Shown: positions 1 to 8,608 of the stretch, one piece after another
Numbering within the stretch: the first letter of the stretch is position 1
Layout of the letters: every line of letters starts with the position of its first letter
Assembly: GCF_007751715.1 (NCBI RefSeq)
Contig: NZ_CP036292.1
Coordinates: forward strand, 6,889,339 to 6,953,338
Direction: 5' to 3'
From: Rosistilla oblonga
GTDB lineage: Bacteria > Planctomycetota > Planctomycetia > Pirellulales > Pirellulaceae
DNA length: 64,000 nucleotides
Notes under the pieces: generated by a model
What the model saw: the letters and a program-made list of their open reading frames with translations, nothing else
Database searches by the model: none
Told to the model about the DNA's origin: nothing
Program-made: the position numbers and the translations under genes

Positions 1-186
1 AGCCAGACCGGGGACACCTTCTAACAGACAGTGGCCGCGGGTGAAGATCGCCGCCAGCAATTGCTCGACAACCTCGTTCTGCCCCACGATCACCTTGCTC
101 AATTCTTGCCGCATCGTCTGTTGATGCTGCGCGAATTCTCGCAGCACGTCGCCCAGGTTGCGTGGCTTGTTGGTCGGAGTGTTCAT
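1..186 (-). CDS. MoxR-family AAA ATPase, N-terminal fragment (runs off window)
   Basis: Reading the minus strand from the ATG at 186 gives 62 residues before the window edge. They match the start of MoxR-type AAA+ ATPases: a helical N-terminus, then [31 protein letters not shown], where the piece [12 protein letters not shown] is the beginning of the Walker A loop (normally followed by KT). MoxR ATPases are chaperone-like enzymes that usually act with von Willebrand factor A proteins and a DUF58 protein in envelope or metal-cofactor processes. Its start lies 33 bp downstream of the stop of the small gene ending at 220, so it is probably the last visible gene of a minus-strand operon beginning near 1982. 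The Walker B and sensor motifs lie outside the window. Confidence 0.85.
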   Translation of the reverse strand, partial: MNTPTNKPRNLGDVLREFAQHQQTMRQELSKVIVGQNEVVEQLLAAIFTRGHCLLEGVPGLA

Positions 187-219
187 GCGGCGTACCTGCC
201 TGAGGGTTGGGTGGTTCCG

Positions 220-552
220 TTACTCTTTCGCCAGCGACTTGACGAATTCCACAAAGATCTCGATCTGCTTGGGCGATTCGGTCCGGTCGATCACGCGGTA
301 CAAATGCTTGGCGGTGCCCGACTGCTTGCCGTCCAACGGAACTCCGCCAGCCAACAGGTCGCCGATCGTGCCGCCACCGGTCGTCTTCAGCGTCCGCCCG
401 ACCTTGCCACCTTGAGTCATCGCCCAAAAAGTAGTCGCGGCGTTGGTGCTGTCGCGATCGGTCGCCACGTCGGATCGAACTGTGTCGCCTTGCAGCGGTC
501 CGTCGCGGAAGTGAAAGATGATCACGCCACCTTCGATTTGATTCACAGTCAT
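220..552 (-). CDS. small conserved hypothetical protein, 110 aa
   Basis: I do not recognise a named family. The start chosen is the ATG at 552, which begins MTVNQIEGGVIIFHFRDG and leaves a 2-bp gap to the stop of the upstream methyltransferase-like gene; a longer frame starting at 600 would overlap that gene by 46 bp. The protein has no signal peptide or membrane segment. It contains Thr/Gly-rich stretches (around residues 45-65) and ends in a mixed alpha/beta segment with IEIFVEFVKSLAKE. The tight spacing to both neighbours suggests translation coupled with the upstream gene and co-transcription with the MoxR ATPase. Function is unknown. Confidence 0.6.
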   Translation of the reverse strand: MTVNQIEGGVIIFHFRDGPLQGDTVRSDVATDRDSTNAATTFWAMTQGGKVGRTLKTTGGGTIGDLLAGGVPLDGKQSGTAKHLYRVIDRTESPKQIEIFVEFVKSLAKE

Positions 553-554
553 AT

Positions 555-1172
555 TTATCTGGGCACTTTGCGAACGAGTCTCATGTCGTAGGGGCCGCAA
601 AAGGTTAAAAAGCAGGCCCCGTTTTCGGCGTACTTTTCAAACACCGTCTCTAAAAAGTCGCCTTCTCCCGGCCAAGGGTAGGCGAAGATCAGATCGAAGT
701 CATCCACATACAAACCAATTTCTGGATACACACTATCCTCGGAATGCCCCAGCGAGGGTAGCCCCAGGTCATCGGCCAGTCGCTCGCTGCCGTCGGGCAG
801 AAAGTTTCCGTGCCACAATTCGACCGATGCTTGCAGGTCGGCGATCGTCCGCCGCGCCTCGACGATCAGATCGGCTTCGGCTTCGATCCCGATCACGTCC
901 CAGCCCAGTTCGTCCGCCAGGCAGCTGACGACAGCAAACCCGCAGCCCCATTCGCAGAAGCGATTCCCCGAGACGATCCGCTGACTGCGGATCAGGTCGA
1001 GCGACTGGTGGACCAGTTCAAAATCGGAGGCGACAAACTGTTCGATCGGCGCGCGATCCCAACGATCTTGAAAACGCTGGATTCGATCGCTGGCTCGCTG
1101 CAGCCAATCGATCGTCGCCTGCGGGGGCTCGCGGTCCAGATCGATCGGCAGGTCGATTTCTATCAGAGGCAC
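555..1172 (-). CDS. class I SAM-dependent methyltransferase-like protein, 205 aa
   Basis: Residues about 70-80 read RFCEWGCGFAVVSCLA, a variant of methyltransferase motif I (E/DxGxGxG), and about 20 residues later VIGIEAEADLIVEARR resembles motif II, in which an acidic residue binds the SAM ribose. The later DDFDLIFAYPWPGEGDFLETVF segment fits motif IV followed by an alpha helix. Together these support a Rossmann-fold SAM-binding enzyme, but the substrate cannot be told. Translation starts with GTG at 1172, 27 bp after the epimerase-like gene, and the stop is 2 bp before the next gene, so it sits inside an operon. The C-terminus is short for the class, so a reduced or non-catalytic member is possible. 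Confidence 0.65.
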   Translation of the reverse strand: MPLIEIDLPIDLDREPPQATIDWLQRASDRIQRFQDRWDRAPIEQFVASDFELVHQSLDLIRSQRIVSGNRFCEWGCGFAVVSCLADELGWDVIGIEAEADLIVEARRTIADLQASVELWHGNFLPDGSERLADDLGLPSLGHSEDSVYPEIGLYVDDFDLIFAYPWPGEGDFLETVFEKYAENGACFLTFCGPYDMRLVRKVPR

Positions 1173-1199
1173 AGAGGGTGACTTTCGAAGGTTGCCAGC

Positions 1200-1982
1200 T
1201 TACATATTGGCCAGATAACCGACGGCGTCGGCGATCTCGGCGATTGGATCGGCGGCGCCGCTGCGTTGCACCACGACCCAACCTTGATAGTGATAGTTTT
1301 CCATGTAGCCGAGGATGTCGTGAAAATCGGCAAGCCCCTGACCAAGAGGAACTTCGATTCCGCGACCCGCCGCCAGATCCTGAACCCCATCGCGAGCGCA
1401 GATCAATCGAACCCGATCGCCCAAAACGCGGAGGGCTTCGCCGGCGGAGAAGCGGTTGATGATCAGGTTGCCAGGATTGAAGGCGACCGGCGTAAACGAC
1501 TCCTCGTTGGCATCCAACAACCGCAACAGATCCGCTCCATCTTCGGTCCCCGTTTCGGGAGTCAAGAAGGCACCGATGTGCGCGCCATAGCGATTGATAT
1601 CATCCAAAACGCAGCGGAGATGATCCCAAGCGGCGCTCTCGGGATCGCTGGGAACTTGGCCGATTTGGTTGACGACAACATCGGTCCCCAACCGGAACGC
1701 CATCCGCAACGTCTGCTTGGTCGCTTCGACGCGGCGGTCCAGATCGTCGACGACGTCGTAGCCGCGGCGGGTTTGAAAACGGATCGAACTAATCCGCAAA
1801 TTCAGATCATCCAGCATCTTCCGGAACTGCCGAACACCTGTATCGGTTAGTTCGGCTGGACGCAGCTCGGTTCTGGCGTCGATTTCGACAGCACCGGCTC
1901 CCATCTTTGCCGCCATAAGCAAAGCTTTCTTAAAGGGCAGGTTCAGAGATCCAAGTCGGACGGCGATACGAGTTTGAGACAC
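1200..1982 (-). CDS. sugar phosphate isomerase/epimerase (AP endonuclease family 2 TIM barrel)
   Basis: The 260-residue protein follows the xylose-isomerase-like TIM-barrel pattern: an N-terminal strand IAVRLGSLNLPFKKALLMAAKMGAGAVEID, later LRISSIRF, TDVVVNQIG, GAHIGAFLTPETGTEDG (the typical metal-ligand Glu region) and VRLICARDG near residue 200. Such enzymes isomerise or epimerise sugars or related polyols with a divalent metal. In place of the usual E-x-H metal ligands several positions are altered (for example PGNLIINRF where N-x-GH is frequent), so the substrate and even activity are uncertain. GTG start at 1982. It is the first gene of the minus-strand group that continues with the methyltransferase-like gene. 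Confidence 0.7.
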   Translation of the reverse strand: MSQTRIAVRLGSLNLPFKKALLMAAKMGAGAVEIDARTELRPAELTDTGVRQFRKMLDDLNLRISSIRFQTRRGYDVVDDLDRRVEATKQTLRMAFRLGTDVVVNQIGQVPSDPESAAWDHLRCVLDDINRYGAHIGAFLTPETGTEDGADLLRLLDANEESFTPVAFNPGNLIINRFSAGEALRVLGDRVRLICARDGVQDLAAGRGIEVPLGQGLADFHDILGYMENYHYQGWVVVQRSGAADPIAEIADAVGYLANM

Positions 1983-2095
1983 GTTAGTTTCGTTAGACTC
2001 CGCGCGGTGAGGACTGACCCGATTTGTGTCAGCCCCAATACTAGAAAGGCGCCACTTTAAGCGGCATCGAGGCCAACAGAAAGTGGATTGAGATT

Positions 2096-4879
2096 TTGAA
2101 ACGAAAATCGCTCACCAACGCATCGATCGCAGCCCCCAGAGGCTGCCGGTTCGTTCCGCCAGCGGCGGTGCGATTGCTTGCGATATTCGCCGCCACAATT
2201 TTAATCGCCAGCCCCGCCGCTGCGAAGGGAGCCATCTCGACAGCCAAAACGGTCACTCAGTGGTCGTTCAATCAAAGCGACGACATCAATTACGACAACT
2301 GGCCCGACAATTGGCGACGCCGACAGGGCCCCCAGTACCCCGCCTACCTGTCGATCGAGATCGTTCCCAAGTCGACCGAACTGATGGAAGCGGCGATCCG
2401 CGCAGACCATCAGTTTGGCCCCTACCGAAAGCTCGCCGAGCGGATGGGGATGCCCCGAGATTGGTTGTTCGCCGAACGGCTGGTCGACCGCTACCTAAGG
2501 GTTCAATTGAACGGCGGTGCGGCAGTCGTGCAAAGTCCGCCAGTTAAAGTCGAATCGATTTACAGCTACCGTTTCGTCGGTTCAATCTCCACCAAAGGGT
2601 TGAAGCACGATTCGGCTTGGATCGAATTCCTGTTCATCGATGCGGAAGGCAAGGTCGTAGGGGCGCACTCGACGCCCAAGTTCAGCGGCGATACCGACTG
2701 GACTCAAGTCGCTTTGCCAGCAGTCCCGCCCCCCCACGATGCAGCCAACATCATCGCGCGGCTGAACGTCCAACCGGGGCGTGAAGCAGACATCTATGGC
2801 GAAGCCGGCTTCGACAACATCCGCATCGAAAGCTTGCCACAACTGCAAGTCACCACCGACCAACCGCGCGGACTCTACGCCGTCGGGCAACCCGCCATGG
2901 CCTCGTGCCACGTCTCGGGATTAGCCGAACCTGTGACGCGACTGCGTTTCCGATTGCAGGGCCCGATGGGCGAACGGATCGCCGAACACGAGGCCGCGTT
3001 GGAAAACGACGCGACCGCGCGACGACTGCATGGACCACAGCCTCAGTCCAATGCAAGCGGCCCTTCGCAACAATCGCTGACAACCTCCTGGCAACTCCCA
3101 TCGCTAGGACCCGGGTTTTATCGCGTGCATGTCGACCTGTTCGCCAACGAGACGCAAACGCACACAGCCACCGCGACGCTAGCGGTCCTGGAAAAACTGT
3201 CCGGACAAAGCGGTCCTTTCGGATGGACGCTCGGTTCGGGGCACGATCCGATCTCGCGGCGCGAACTGCCGCAATGGCTGCAGCAATGCGGCGTCGGTTG
3301 GGTGAAATATCCCTGCTGGCTGGATCAGTCCGACACGCAAGGCGCCGACGACCTGGCTTGGATGATGGAGCGACTGCAGGAACGAGGGATCAACAGCGTT
3401 GGGATGTTGGACCAACCGCCTCACGAGACGCGGACTCACAACGATCCGCGAGCCAGGAAGCCGCTGGCGCCGCTTCTGCGCAACCCGACCGACTGGCAAC
3501 CACAACTCGAGGCTCTACTGACACGCCTTTCGATGCGGACGACGTGGTGGCAGATCGGTGGCGAGGGAGATCACAGCTTCTTGCGGCACCCCAATCTCGC
3601 CGACACGATCGACGAGATTCGTCGCGAACTGCAAGGTTTCGGGCAACCGATTCGCGTCGCCCTGCCGTGGCCATGGCTGGATCCGCTTCCCACCGACTAC
3701 ACCGGCGGATGGAAAGCTGTCTGCATGACCGAACCCGAACCGTACACGACTGCCGAATTGGACGCGAACCTCGACGCGATGCCATCCGATGGACTGGAGA
3801 AGTGGATCACGTTGGACCCGCTGAATGTGGACCGCTACCTCCTGGAGGATCGGATCCGCGACCTCGTCGGCCGGATGTTGACGGTCCGTCGCCACAACGT
3901 GCCGATCGCTTTCGTCTCCAATCCGTTCAATTCGGAACTGGGGATCCTGAATCCCGATGCAACTCCCGGCGAGATGCTGCTTCCCTGGCGAACCACCGCG
4001 ACGTTGATCGGCGGGCTGCAATACGAGGGTGCGTTGCAAATGCCCAACCGCAGCCAAAACGTCGTGATGTCCGATGGGCAGCGGGCGGTGATGGTCGTTT
4101 GGAACACCGAACCGACCGAAGAGCGGATCTATCTAGGGGATAACGTTCAACAGATCGATGTCTGGGGGCGTGGGGAAGAAGTGCCGACCGATGCCGAGGG
4201 CCGCCAGATCATTCAGGTAGGAACGCTCCCGACATTTTTAATCGCGATCAATCCGGCGATCGCCGAGTTCCGACTGGCTGCCGATCTGCACCCAACGCGG
4301 CTGGAGAGCCTGCCTGGGCGACGACAAACCTTGCACATGCGGCTGAAAAACACGTTCGAATCGACGATCACAGGCCGCTTTACTCTGCAGCCCCCAATCA
4401 CTTGGGAGACGCAACAACAACCGACGACGGTGAACCTGGGCGAGAGCGCGACCGCTGATGCCACCGTCGACGTGGCGCTCCGCAGCAATGCGGCGATCGG
4501 CCGCGAGCGGGTTCGCTTCGATTTCCTTGTCGACGCCGAAAAACGCCACCGCTTCAGCATCTGGCGCGACCTGGACGTCGGCCCCGAAGATATCCAAATC
4601 GATCCAAGCATCCGCTTTGATCCCTCCGGTTCGTTGATCGTGACAGTCAATTTGATCAATCTGTCCGATCGCCAGCAGGACTACAATTGTTATATGTTGA
4701 CTCAGTCGCAGACGCGGCGACACCAGCGAAATCAATTGTCGGTCGGCCCCCAACAACAGGTCGCCAAAGACTTTGTCTGGGCTAACGGCAAGGAACTGCT
4801 GGGGACCACGATGACCCTGCAAGCTCAAGATCGCAACAGCAAGCGGGTGCTGATCTACCCGATCCCTATCGAACACTAA
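2096..4879 (+). CDS. large exported protein with glycosidase-like central region, 927 aa
   Basis: The N-terminus (TTG start at 2096) holds a basic region and hydrophobic core, LLAIFAATILIASPAAAKG, consistent with a Sec signal peptide cleaved after about residue 43. Residues about 50-250 look like a beta-sandwich (QWSFNQSDD, then repeated beta strands ending in GFDNIRIESL), resembling carbohydrate-binding or galactose-binding modules. The central part (about 375-650) has the rhythm of a TIM barrel: GWTLGSGHDPISRRELPQWLQQ, WVKYPCWLD, INSVGMLD, WWQIGGEGDHSF. The WWQIGGEGD segment is where clan-A glycoside hydrolases carry the acid/base Glu, so a hydrolase-like fold is my inference. The C-terminal 200 residues are beta-rich, like Ig-type domains. 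Probably periplasmic or cell-surface; substrate unknown. Confidence 0.6.
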   Translation: MKRKSLTNASIAAPRGCRFVPPAAVRLLAIFAATILIASPAAAKGAISTAKTVTQWSFNQSDDINYDNWPDNWRRRQGPQYPAYLSIEIVPKSTELMEAAIRADHQFGPYRKLAERMGMPRDWLFAERLVDRYLRVQLNGGAAVVQSPPVKVESIYSYRFVGSISTKGLKHDSAWIEFLFIDAEGKVVGAHSTPKFSGDTDWTQVALPAVPPPHDAANIIARLNVQPGREADIYGEAGFDNIRIESLPQLQVTTDQPRGLYAVGQPAMASCHVSGLAEPVTRLRFRLQGPMGERIAEHEAALENDATARRLHGPQPQSNASGPSQQSLTTSWQLPSLGPGFYRVHVDLFANETQTHTATATLAVLEKLSGQSGPFGWTLGSGHDPISRRELPQWLQQCGVGWVKYPCWLDQSDTQGADDLAWMMERLQERGINSVGMLDQPPHETRTHNDPRARKPLAPLLRNPTDWQPQLEALLTRLSMRTTWWQIGGEGDHSFLRHPNLADTIDEIRRELQGFGQPIRVALPWPWLDPLPTDYTGGWKAVCMTEPEPYTTAELDANLDAMPSDGLEKWITLDPLNVDRYLLEDRIRDLVGRMLTVRRHNVPIAFVSNPFNSELGILNPDATPGEMLLPWRTTATLIGGLQYEGALQMPNRSQNVVMSDGQRAVMVVWNTEPTEERIYLGDNVQQIDVWGRGEEVPTDAEGRQIIQVGTLPTFLIAINPAIAEFRLAADLHPTRLESLPGRRQTLHMRLKNTFESTITGRFTLQPPITWETQQQPTTVNLGESATADATVDVALRSNAAIGRERVRFDFLVDAEKRHRFSIWRDLDVGPEDIQIDPSIRFDPSGSLIVTVNLINLSDRQQDYNCYMLTQSQTRRHQRNQLSVGPQQQVAKDFVWANGKELLGTTMTLQAQDRNSKRVLIYPIPIEH

Positions 4880-5008
4880 GCCCCGTGGCTGGCAGCGGTC
4901 GGTCGAGCCGGTATGCTGAGATGTCCGCGTCGCGCGGTTCGCTGCGACCAACCGCCAGCCTGCGACCGACAGCCCATTTCCCAAGCCCCAGTATTCTAGA
5001 ACTCATCC

Positions 5009-6148
5009 ATGATGTCTCGCCGCTTCAAGCTGGGAACCTTTTTCGGAATCGCGCTGTTCATCCATTGGAGTTTCTTCCTGATGCCCGCGCTGGTGGCGTA
5101 CAGCGAATGGAGCAACGGGGGCCGCTGGATCGATGTGCTGTTGACCCTTGGGTTTGTCGTGCTGCTGTTCGCCTGTGTGATCCTTCACGAATACGGACAC
5201 GTGCTGGCCGCGCGAGCCTTCGGAGTTGGCACCCGCGACATCACGATGCTGCCGATCGGCGGCGTCGCCCGGCTGGAACGAATGCCCGAAGAACCGTGGC
5301 AGGAATTGATCGTGGCCGTCGCCGGACCGGCGGTCAACGTCTTGATCGCGGCGACGCTGGGGATCGGGATCGTCGCCTTTTATGGTTTTAATCTCGATGC
5401 CGATGGCGAAAGCAACATGTTCGCCCATCGATTGTTTGCGGTGAACATCGCCCTGATCGTCTTTAATATGATCCCCGCCTTTCCGATGGATGGCGGCCGG
5501 GTCTTCCGATCGGTTGCGTCGATGTTCACCAACCACCGCCGCGCCACCTGGCTCGCGATGCGACTGGGACAAGTGATTGCGATCGCGCTGTTTGCATTGG
5601 GGATCTCCAACCTCTCGAACCTGCCGTTCCTCCCCTTCATCGCCGCCTTTATCTTTTGGGTCGGGATGATGGAATATCGCCAAGTCGATATCGCATCGCA
5701 AGTCAAAGACCTCCGCGTCCGCGATGCGATGCTGCGACAGTTCTGCGTTGCGCCGATCGACAGCTCGATCGCTGATTTCGCCGAGCGTGCGGCCGACCAA
5801 CTGCAGCGAACCTTTCCGGTCGTCGAACATGGTCTCTATCGTGGCGTGCTGCAACTGGAACAAATTGCCACCGCGATGCAGACCGCCAACGGGCAACAGC
5901 AAACCGTGGGTGAGATCGCGCGTTGGGATTCGATCACCGTCGATGAAGATGCTCCGCTAGAAGAGGTTTTGGTCGGCATGCCTCGCGACGCGACGCAGAT
6001 CCCGGTCCTCGATACGACAAACAAAGTCGTCGGACTGCTGGACACCGACAGCTGCCTGCGACGAGTCGCGTTGCGTTCCGGGCGGTCCCACAATCCGGCA
6101 GCCCCCGCCAGTATCGACTATTATTCACCTCCTGGAGACGAACGTTAG
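5009..6148 (+). CDS. site-2 protease family (M50) membrane metalloprotease with CBS domains
   Basis: The 379-residue protein has several membrane segments; the second carries the zinc motif HEYGH at residues 60-64, and a later one carries NMIPAFPMDGGRV (MDGGR at 160-164), whose Asp is the third zinc ligand. This is the two-motif signature of intramembrane S2P/SpoIVFB-type proteases. After about residue 235 a soluble region with VRDAMLRQFCVAPIDSSIADFAE and a second similar unit (IARWDSITVDEDAPLEEVLVGM ... QIPVLDTTNKVVGLLD) forms a CBS pair, which in SpoIVFB-like proteins binds adenine nucleotides. It probably cleaves membrane-bound regulators. Two adjacent ATGs at 5009 and 5012 are equally possible starts. 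The hydrolase gene follows 24 bp later, suggesting co-transcription. Confidence 0.9.
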   Translation: MMSRRFKLGTFFGIALFIHWSFFLMPALVAYSEWSNGGRWIDVLLTLGFVVLLFACVILHEYGHVLAARAFGVGTRDITMLPIGGVARLERMPEEPWQELIVAVAGPAVNVLIAATLGIGIVAFYGFNLDADGESNMFAHRLFAVNIALIVFNMIPAFPMDGGRVFRSVASMFTNHRRATWLAMRLGQVIAIALFALGISNLSNLPFLPFIAAFIFWVGMMEYRQVDIASQVKDLRVRDAMLRQFCVAPIDSSIADFAERAADQLQRTFPVVEHGLYRGVLQLEQIATAMQTANGQQQTVGEIARWDSITVDEDAPLEEVLVGMPRDATQIPVLDTTNKVVGLLDTDSCLRRVALRSGRSHNPAAPASIDYYSPPGDER

Positions 6149-6172
6149 CCCACCCACCTCGCGAGCCCACCC

Positions 6173-8608
6173 ATGAGCCAACGCCCCGCCGCGCTTCTAA
6201 TTCTGCTGTCGATGCTCGGCCACGCCGCAGCCGACGACGCGATCAAAACCCGCCCGCTGAAACCGACTCCACAAAATTCCAGCGACGCCGCAGCCGATGG
6301 CGAATGGTCCAACGACGGGCCGCCGCGACTGCTTTCTCTCCCCGCAGATCCCGCCGCTGCGATGGCTGCCGGGATCGATCGATTCCTGTTGAAAAAGCTT
6401 ACCGACGCCGATAACGCCCGGCAGCAATACTGGCAAGATGCCGATGCAGTCGCCGAAAACGTTCGCTTTCTGAGCCGACAACTGGGGCTGGAACCAGAGC
6501 GTTATCCAGCCGATCTGCAATGGGAATCGCCGCCGCTGCGAACCAGCGACCGCTTCGAAGTCCATGCCGTCCGCTGGCCCGTCCTCTCCCATCCGGCGCC
6601 TCCAAGCGTCACCGAACCGGGCACGCCCGCCGGCTTGCAATTGCAGCCATCGCTGTGGGGCGAGGGCCTGCTGTGGCTGCCTCGCAAAGCCAACGGATCG
6701 TCCGTCGTGATGCTCTCCCACGACGGCGAACCGTCGCTCTGGTCCGATCCGATTGCCGACGACCAACGCGATCGATGCGAAGCGCTCGCCGCCCAAGGCT
6801 TCACCGTTTTAGAAGTCGCCACGACCGGGCACGACCGGATCCAACATGGCGGCGCCAAATTGCCGCGTCGCGAATACCTCAACCGTGCCGCCTTTGAACT
6901 CGGCCGGACTCTGGTCGGCTACGAAATTCAAACCGTCCAGTCGGCGATCGATTGGCTGGCCCAACAACCTGCGGCATCCGAAGCCGCGGACGCCAAAGTC
7001 ATCCTCGCCGGATGGGGCGAAGGAGGCCGCACAGCGCTGATCAGCGCCGCGATCGAACCGCGAATCGACCTGACGATCGTCGCCGGCTACTTCGGCCCGC
7101 GCGACCGAGTCTGGCAGGAACCGGCCGACCGCAACGTCTTCGGTCTGCAGAACCGCTTTGCCGATGCAGAGCTTGCCGCCGCGATCGCTCCGCGAAAACT
7201 GGTCGTCCAAACCGAGCCTCGCTTCGCGCTCGAAGAATCCGGAGATGCCGGCGCTTCCCCTGCCACGTGGCAATCTCCCAGCCGCGACGAAGCGCAACAA
7301 GAGTTCGATCGGATCGCAAACGTACTGACGGCGATCGGCCAACCGGCTGGGACGCCAGCACACGCCAAACTGATCTCCGACGAAAAGTCCGATCTACTGA
7401 ACGACATCATCTGTCCGGCGCTCGACCTGCAGGTCCCGCCAGCGGTCGCGGTAAATTACGCAAAAACCGAGGCCAGCGAAGCGGCGGCGACCGACAAACG
7501 CAACGCGATCGATCGGCGAGCACGACGGCTGGCGATGATCGATCGCCACACGCAAGCGCTGCTGAAGGAGAGCGAATACGAGCGGGGCGCGTTCATGAAT
7601 CTCGGCCACTCGCGAACGATCGCCAACAACGCTCACAACAAGCTCGACACCTCCTCGCCCGCCGCCTATGAAAAGTCGGTGGAGCGGTTCCGCAAGATCT
7701 TTCGCGAGCAAGTAGTCGGTTGGTACGACCAGCCGAAACTGCCCGCCAACCCGCGGTCGCTGCAATCGTATCAAGGAACCGGTTGGACGGGGCACGACGT
7801 CGTCTTGGATGTCTTTCCAAACGTCTTCGCCTACGGCGTGCTGCTGGTCCCCGACAACATCCCCGCGGGCGAGCAGCGGCCAGTCGTCGTCTGCCAACAT
7901 GGGCTGGAAGGGCAACCGCGAGACACCTTCGCCGACAGCCATCGCGCCTATCACGACTACGCAGCCAAACTGGCCGAAGCCGGCTACATCGTCTTCGCGC
8001 CACAGAACCCCTACAAAGGCAAAGACGCATTCCGCACGCTGCAACGCAAATCGTACCCCGTCGGCAAGACGCTGTTTTCGATCATCGCGTCGCAGCACCA
8101 ACAGATCCTCGATTGGCTGAAAACGATCCCCAGCGTCGATCCCCAGCGGATCGCGTTTTACGGTCTGTCGTACGGGGGCAAATCGGCGATGCGTTTGCCC
8201 GCGTTGCTGCCCGATTATTGCCTGTCGATCTGCAGCGCCGACTTCAACGACTGGGTCTGGAAAAACGCTTCGACGCGAGCTCGATACAGTTACATCGGAA
8301 CCGGCGAATACGAGATCTATGAGTTTGGTTTAGGCAAGACCTTCAACTATGCAGAGATGGCGGCACTGATCGCGCCGCGGCCGTTTATGGTCGAACGAGG
8401 ACACTACGACGGCGTGGGGCCAGACGATCGCGTGGCCAAAGAGTTCGCCAAAGCGAGGTTCCTGTACGCGGCGAGGTTGAAGCTGCCCGAGCGATGCGAA
8501 ATCGAATGGTTTGACGGACCGCATATGATCAACGCCGTCGGCAGCTTTGAATTTCTCGACCGCCATCTGCGGAGCGGCGACGAGTCGCCGCTGCCGCCGA
8601 AAAACTAA
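6173..8608 (+). CDS. exported tandem alpha/beta hydrolase, 811 aa
   Basis: A signal peptide (MSQRPAALLILLSMLGHAAA) precedes two alpha/beta-hydrolase-like regions. The first (about 160-350) has HDG, an oxyanion-like loop and AKVILAGWGEGG at 280-285, where the nucleophile of a GxSxG elbow would be Gly282; it therefore looks inactive. The second (about 545-800) has VVVCQHGLEG, RIAFYGLSYGGKS with Ser666 in a canonical elbow, an APRPFMVERGHYDGVG segment that should carry the acid, and a C-terminal GPHMI with the probable catalytic His. The active half resembles the acetyl xylan esterase / dienelactone hydrolase group of planctomycetes. Periplasmic esterase or peptidase activity is inferred. Its stop codon overlaps the stop of the convergent kinase gene by 4 bp. 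Confidence 0.8.
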   Translation: MSQRPAALLILLSMLGHAAADDAIKTRPLKPTPQNSSDAAADGEWSNDGPPRLLSLPADPAAAMAAGIDRFLLKKLTDADNARQQYWQDADAVAENVRFLSRQLGLEPERYPADLQWESPPLRTSDRFEVHAVRWPVLSHPAPPSVTEPGTPAGLQLQPSLWGEGLLWLPRKANGSSVVMLSHDGEPSLWSDPIADDQRDRCEALAAQGFTVLEVATTGHDRIQHGGAKLPRREYLNRAAFELGRTLVGYEIQTVQSAIDWLAQQPAASEAADAKVILAGWGEGGRTALISAAIEPRIDLTIVAGYFGPRDRVWQEPADRNVFGLQNRFADAELAAAIAPRKLVVQTEPRFALEESGDAGASPATWQSPSRDEAQQEFDRIANVLTAIGQPAGTPAHAKLISDEKSDLLNDIICPALDLQVPPAVAVNYAKTEASEAAATDKRNAIDRRARRLAMIDRHTQALLKESEYERGAFMNLGHSRTIANNAHNKLDTSSPAAYEKSVERFRKIFREQVVGWYDQPKLPANPRSLQSYQGTGWTGHDVVLDVFPNVFAYGVLLVPDNIPAGEQRPVVVCQHGLEGQPRDTFADSHRAYHDYAAKLAEAGYIVFAPQNPYKGKDAFRTLQRKSYPVGKTLFSIIASQHQQILDWLKTIPSVDPQRIAFYGLSYGGKSAMRLPALLPDYCLSICSADFNDWVWKNASTRARYSYIGTGEYEIYEFGLGKTFNYAEMAALIAPRPFMVERGHYDGVGPDDRVAKEFAKARFLYAARLKLPERCEIEWFDGPHMINAVGSFEFLDRHLRSGDESPLPPKN

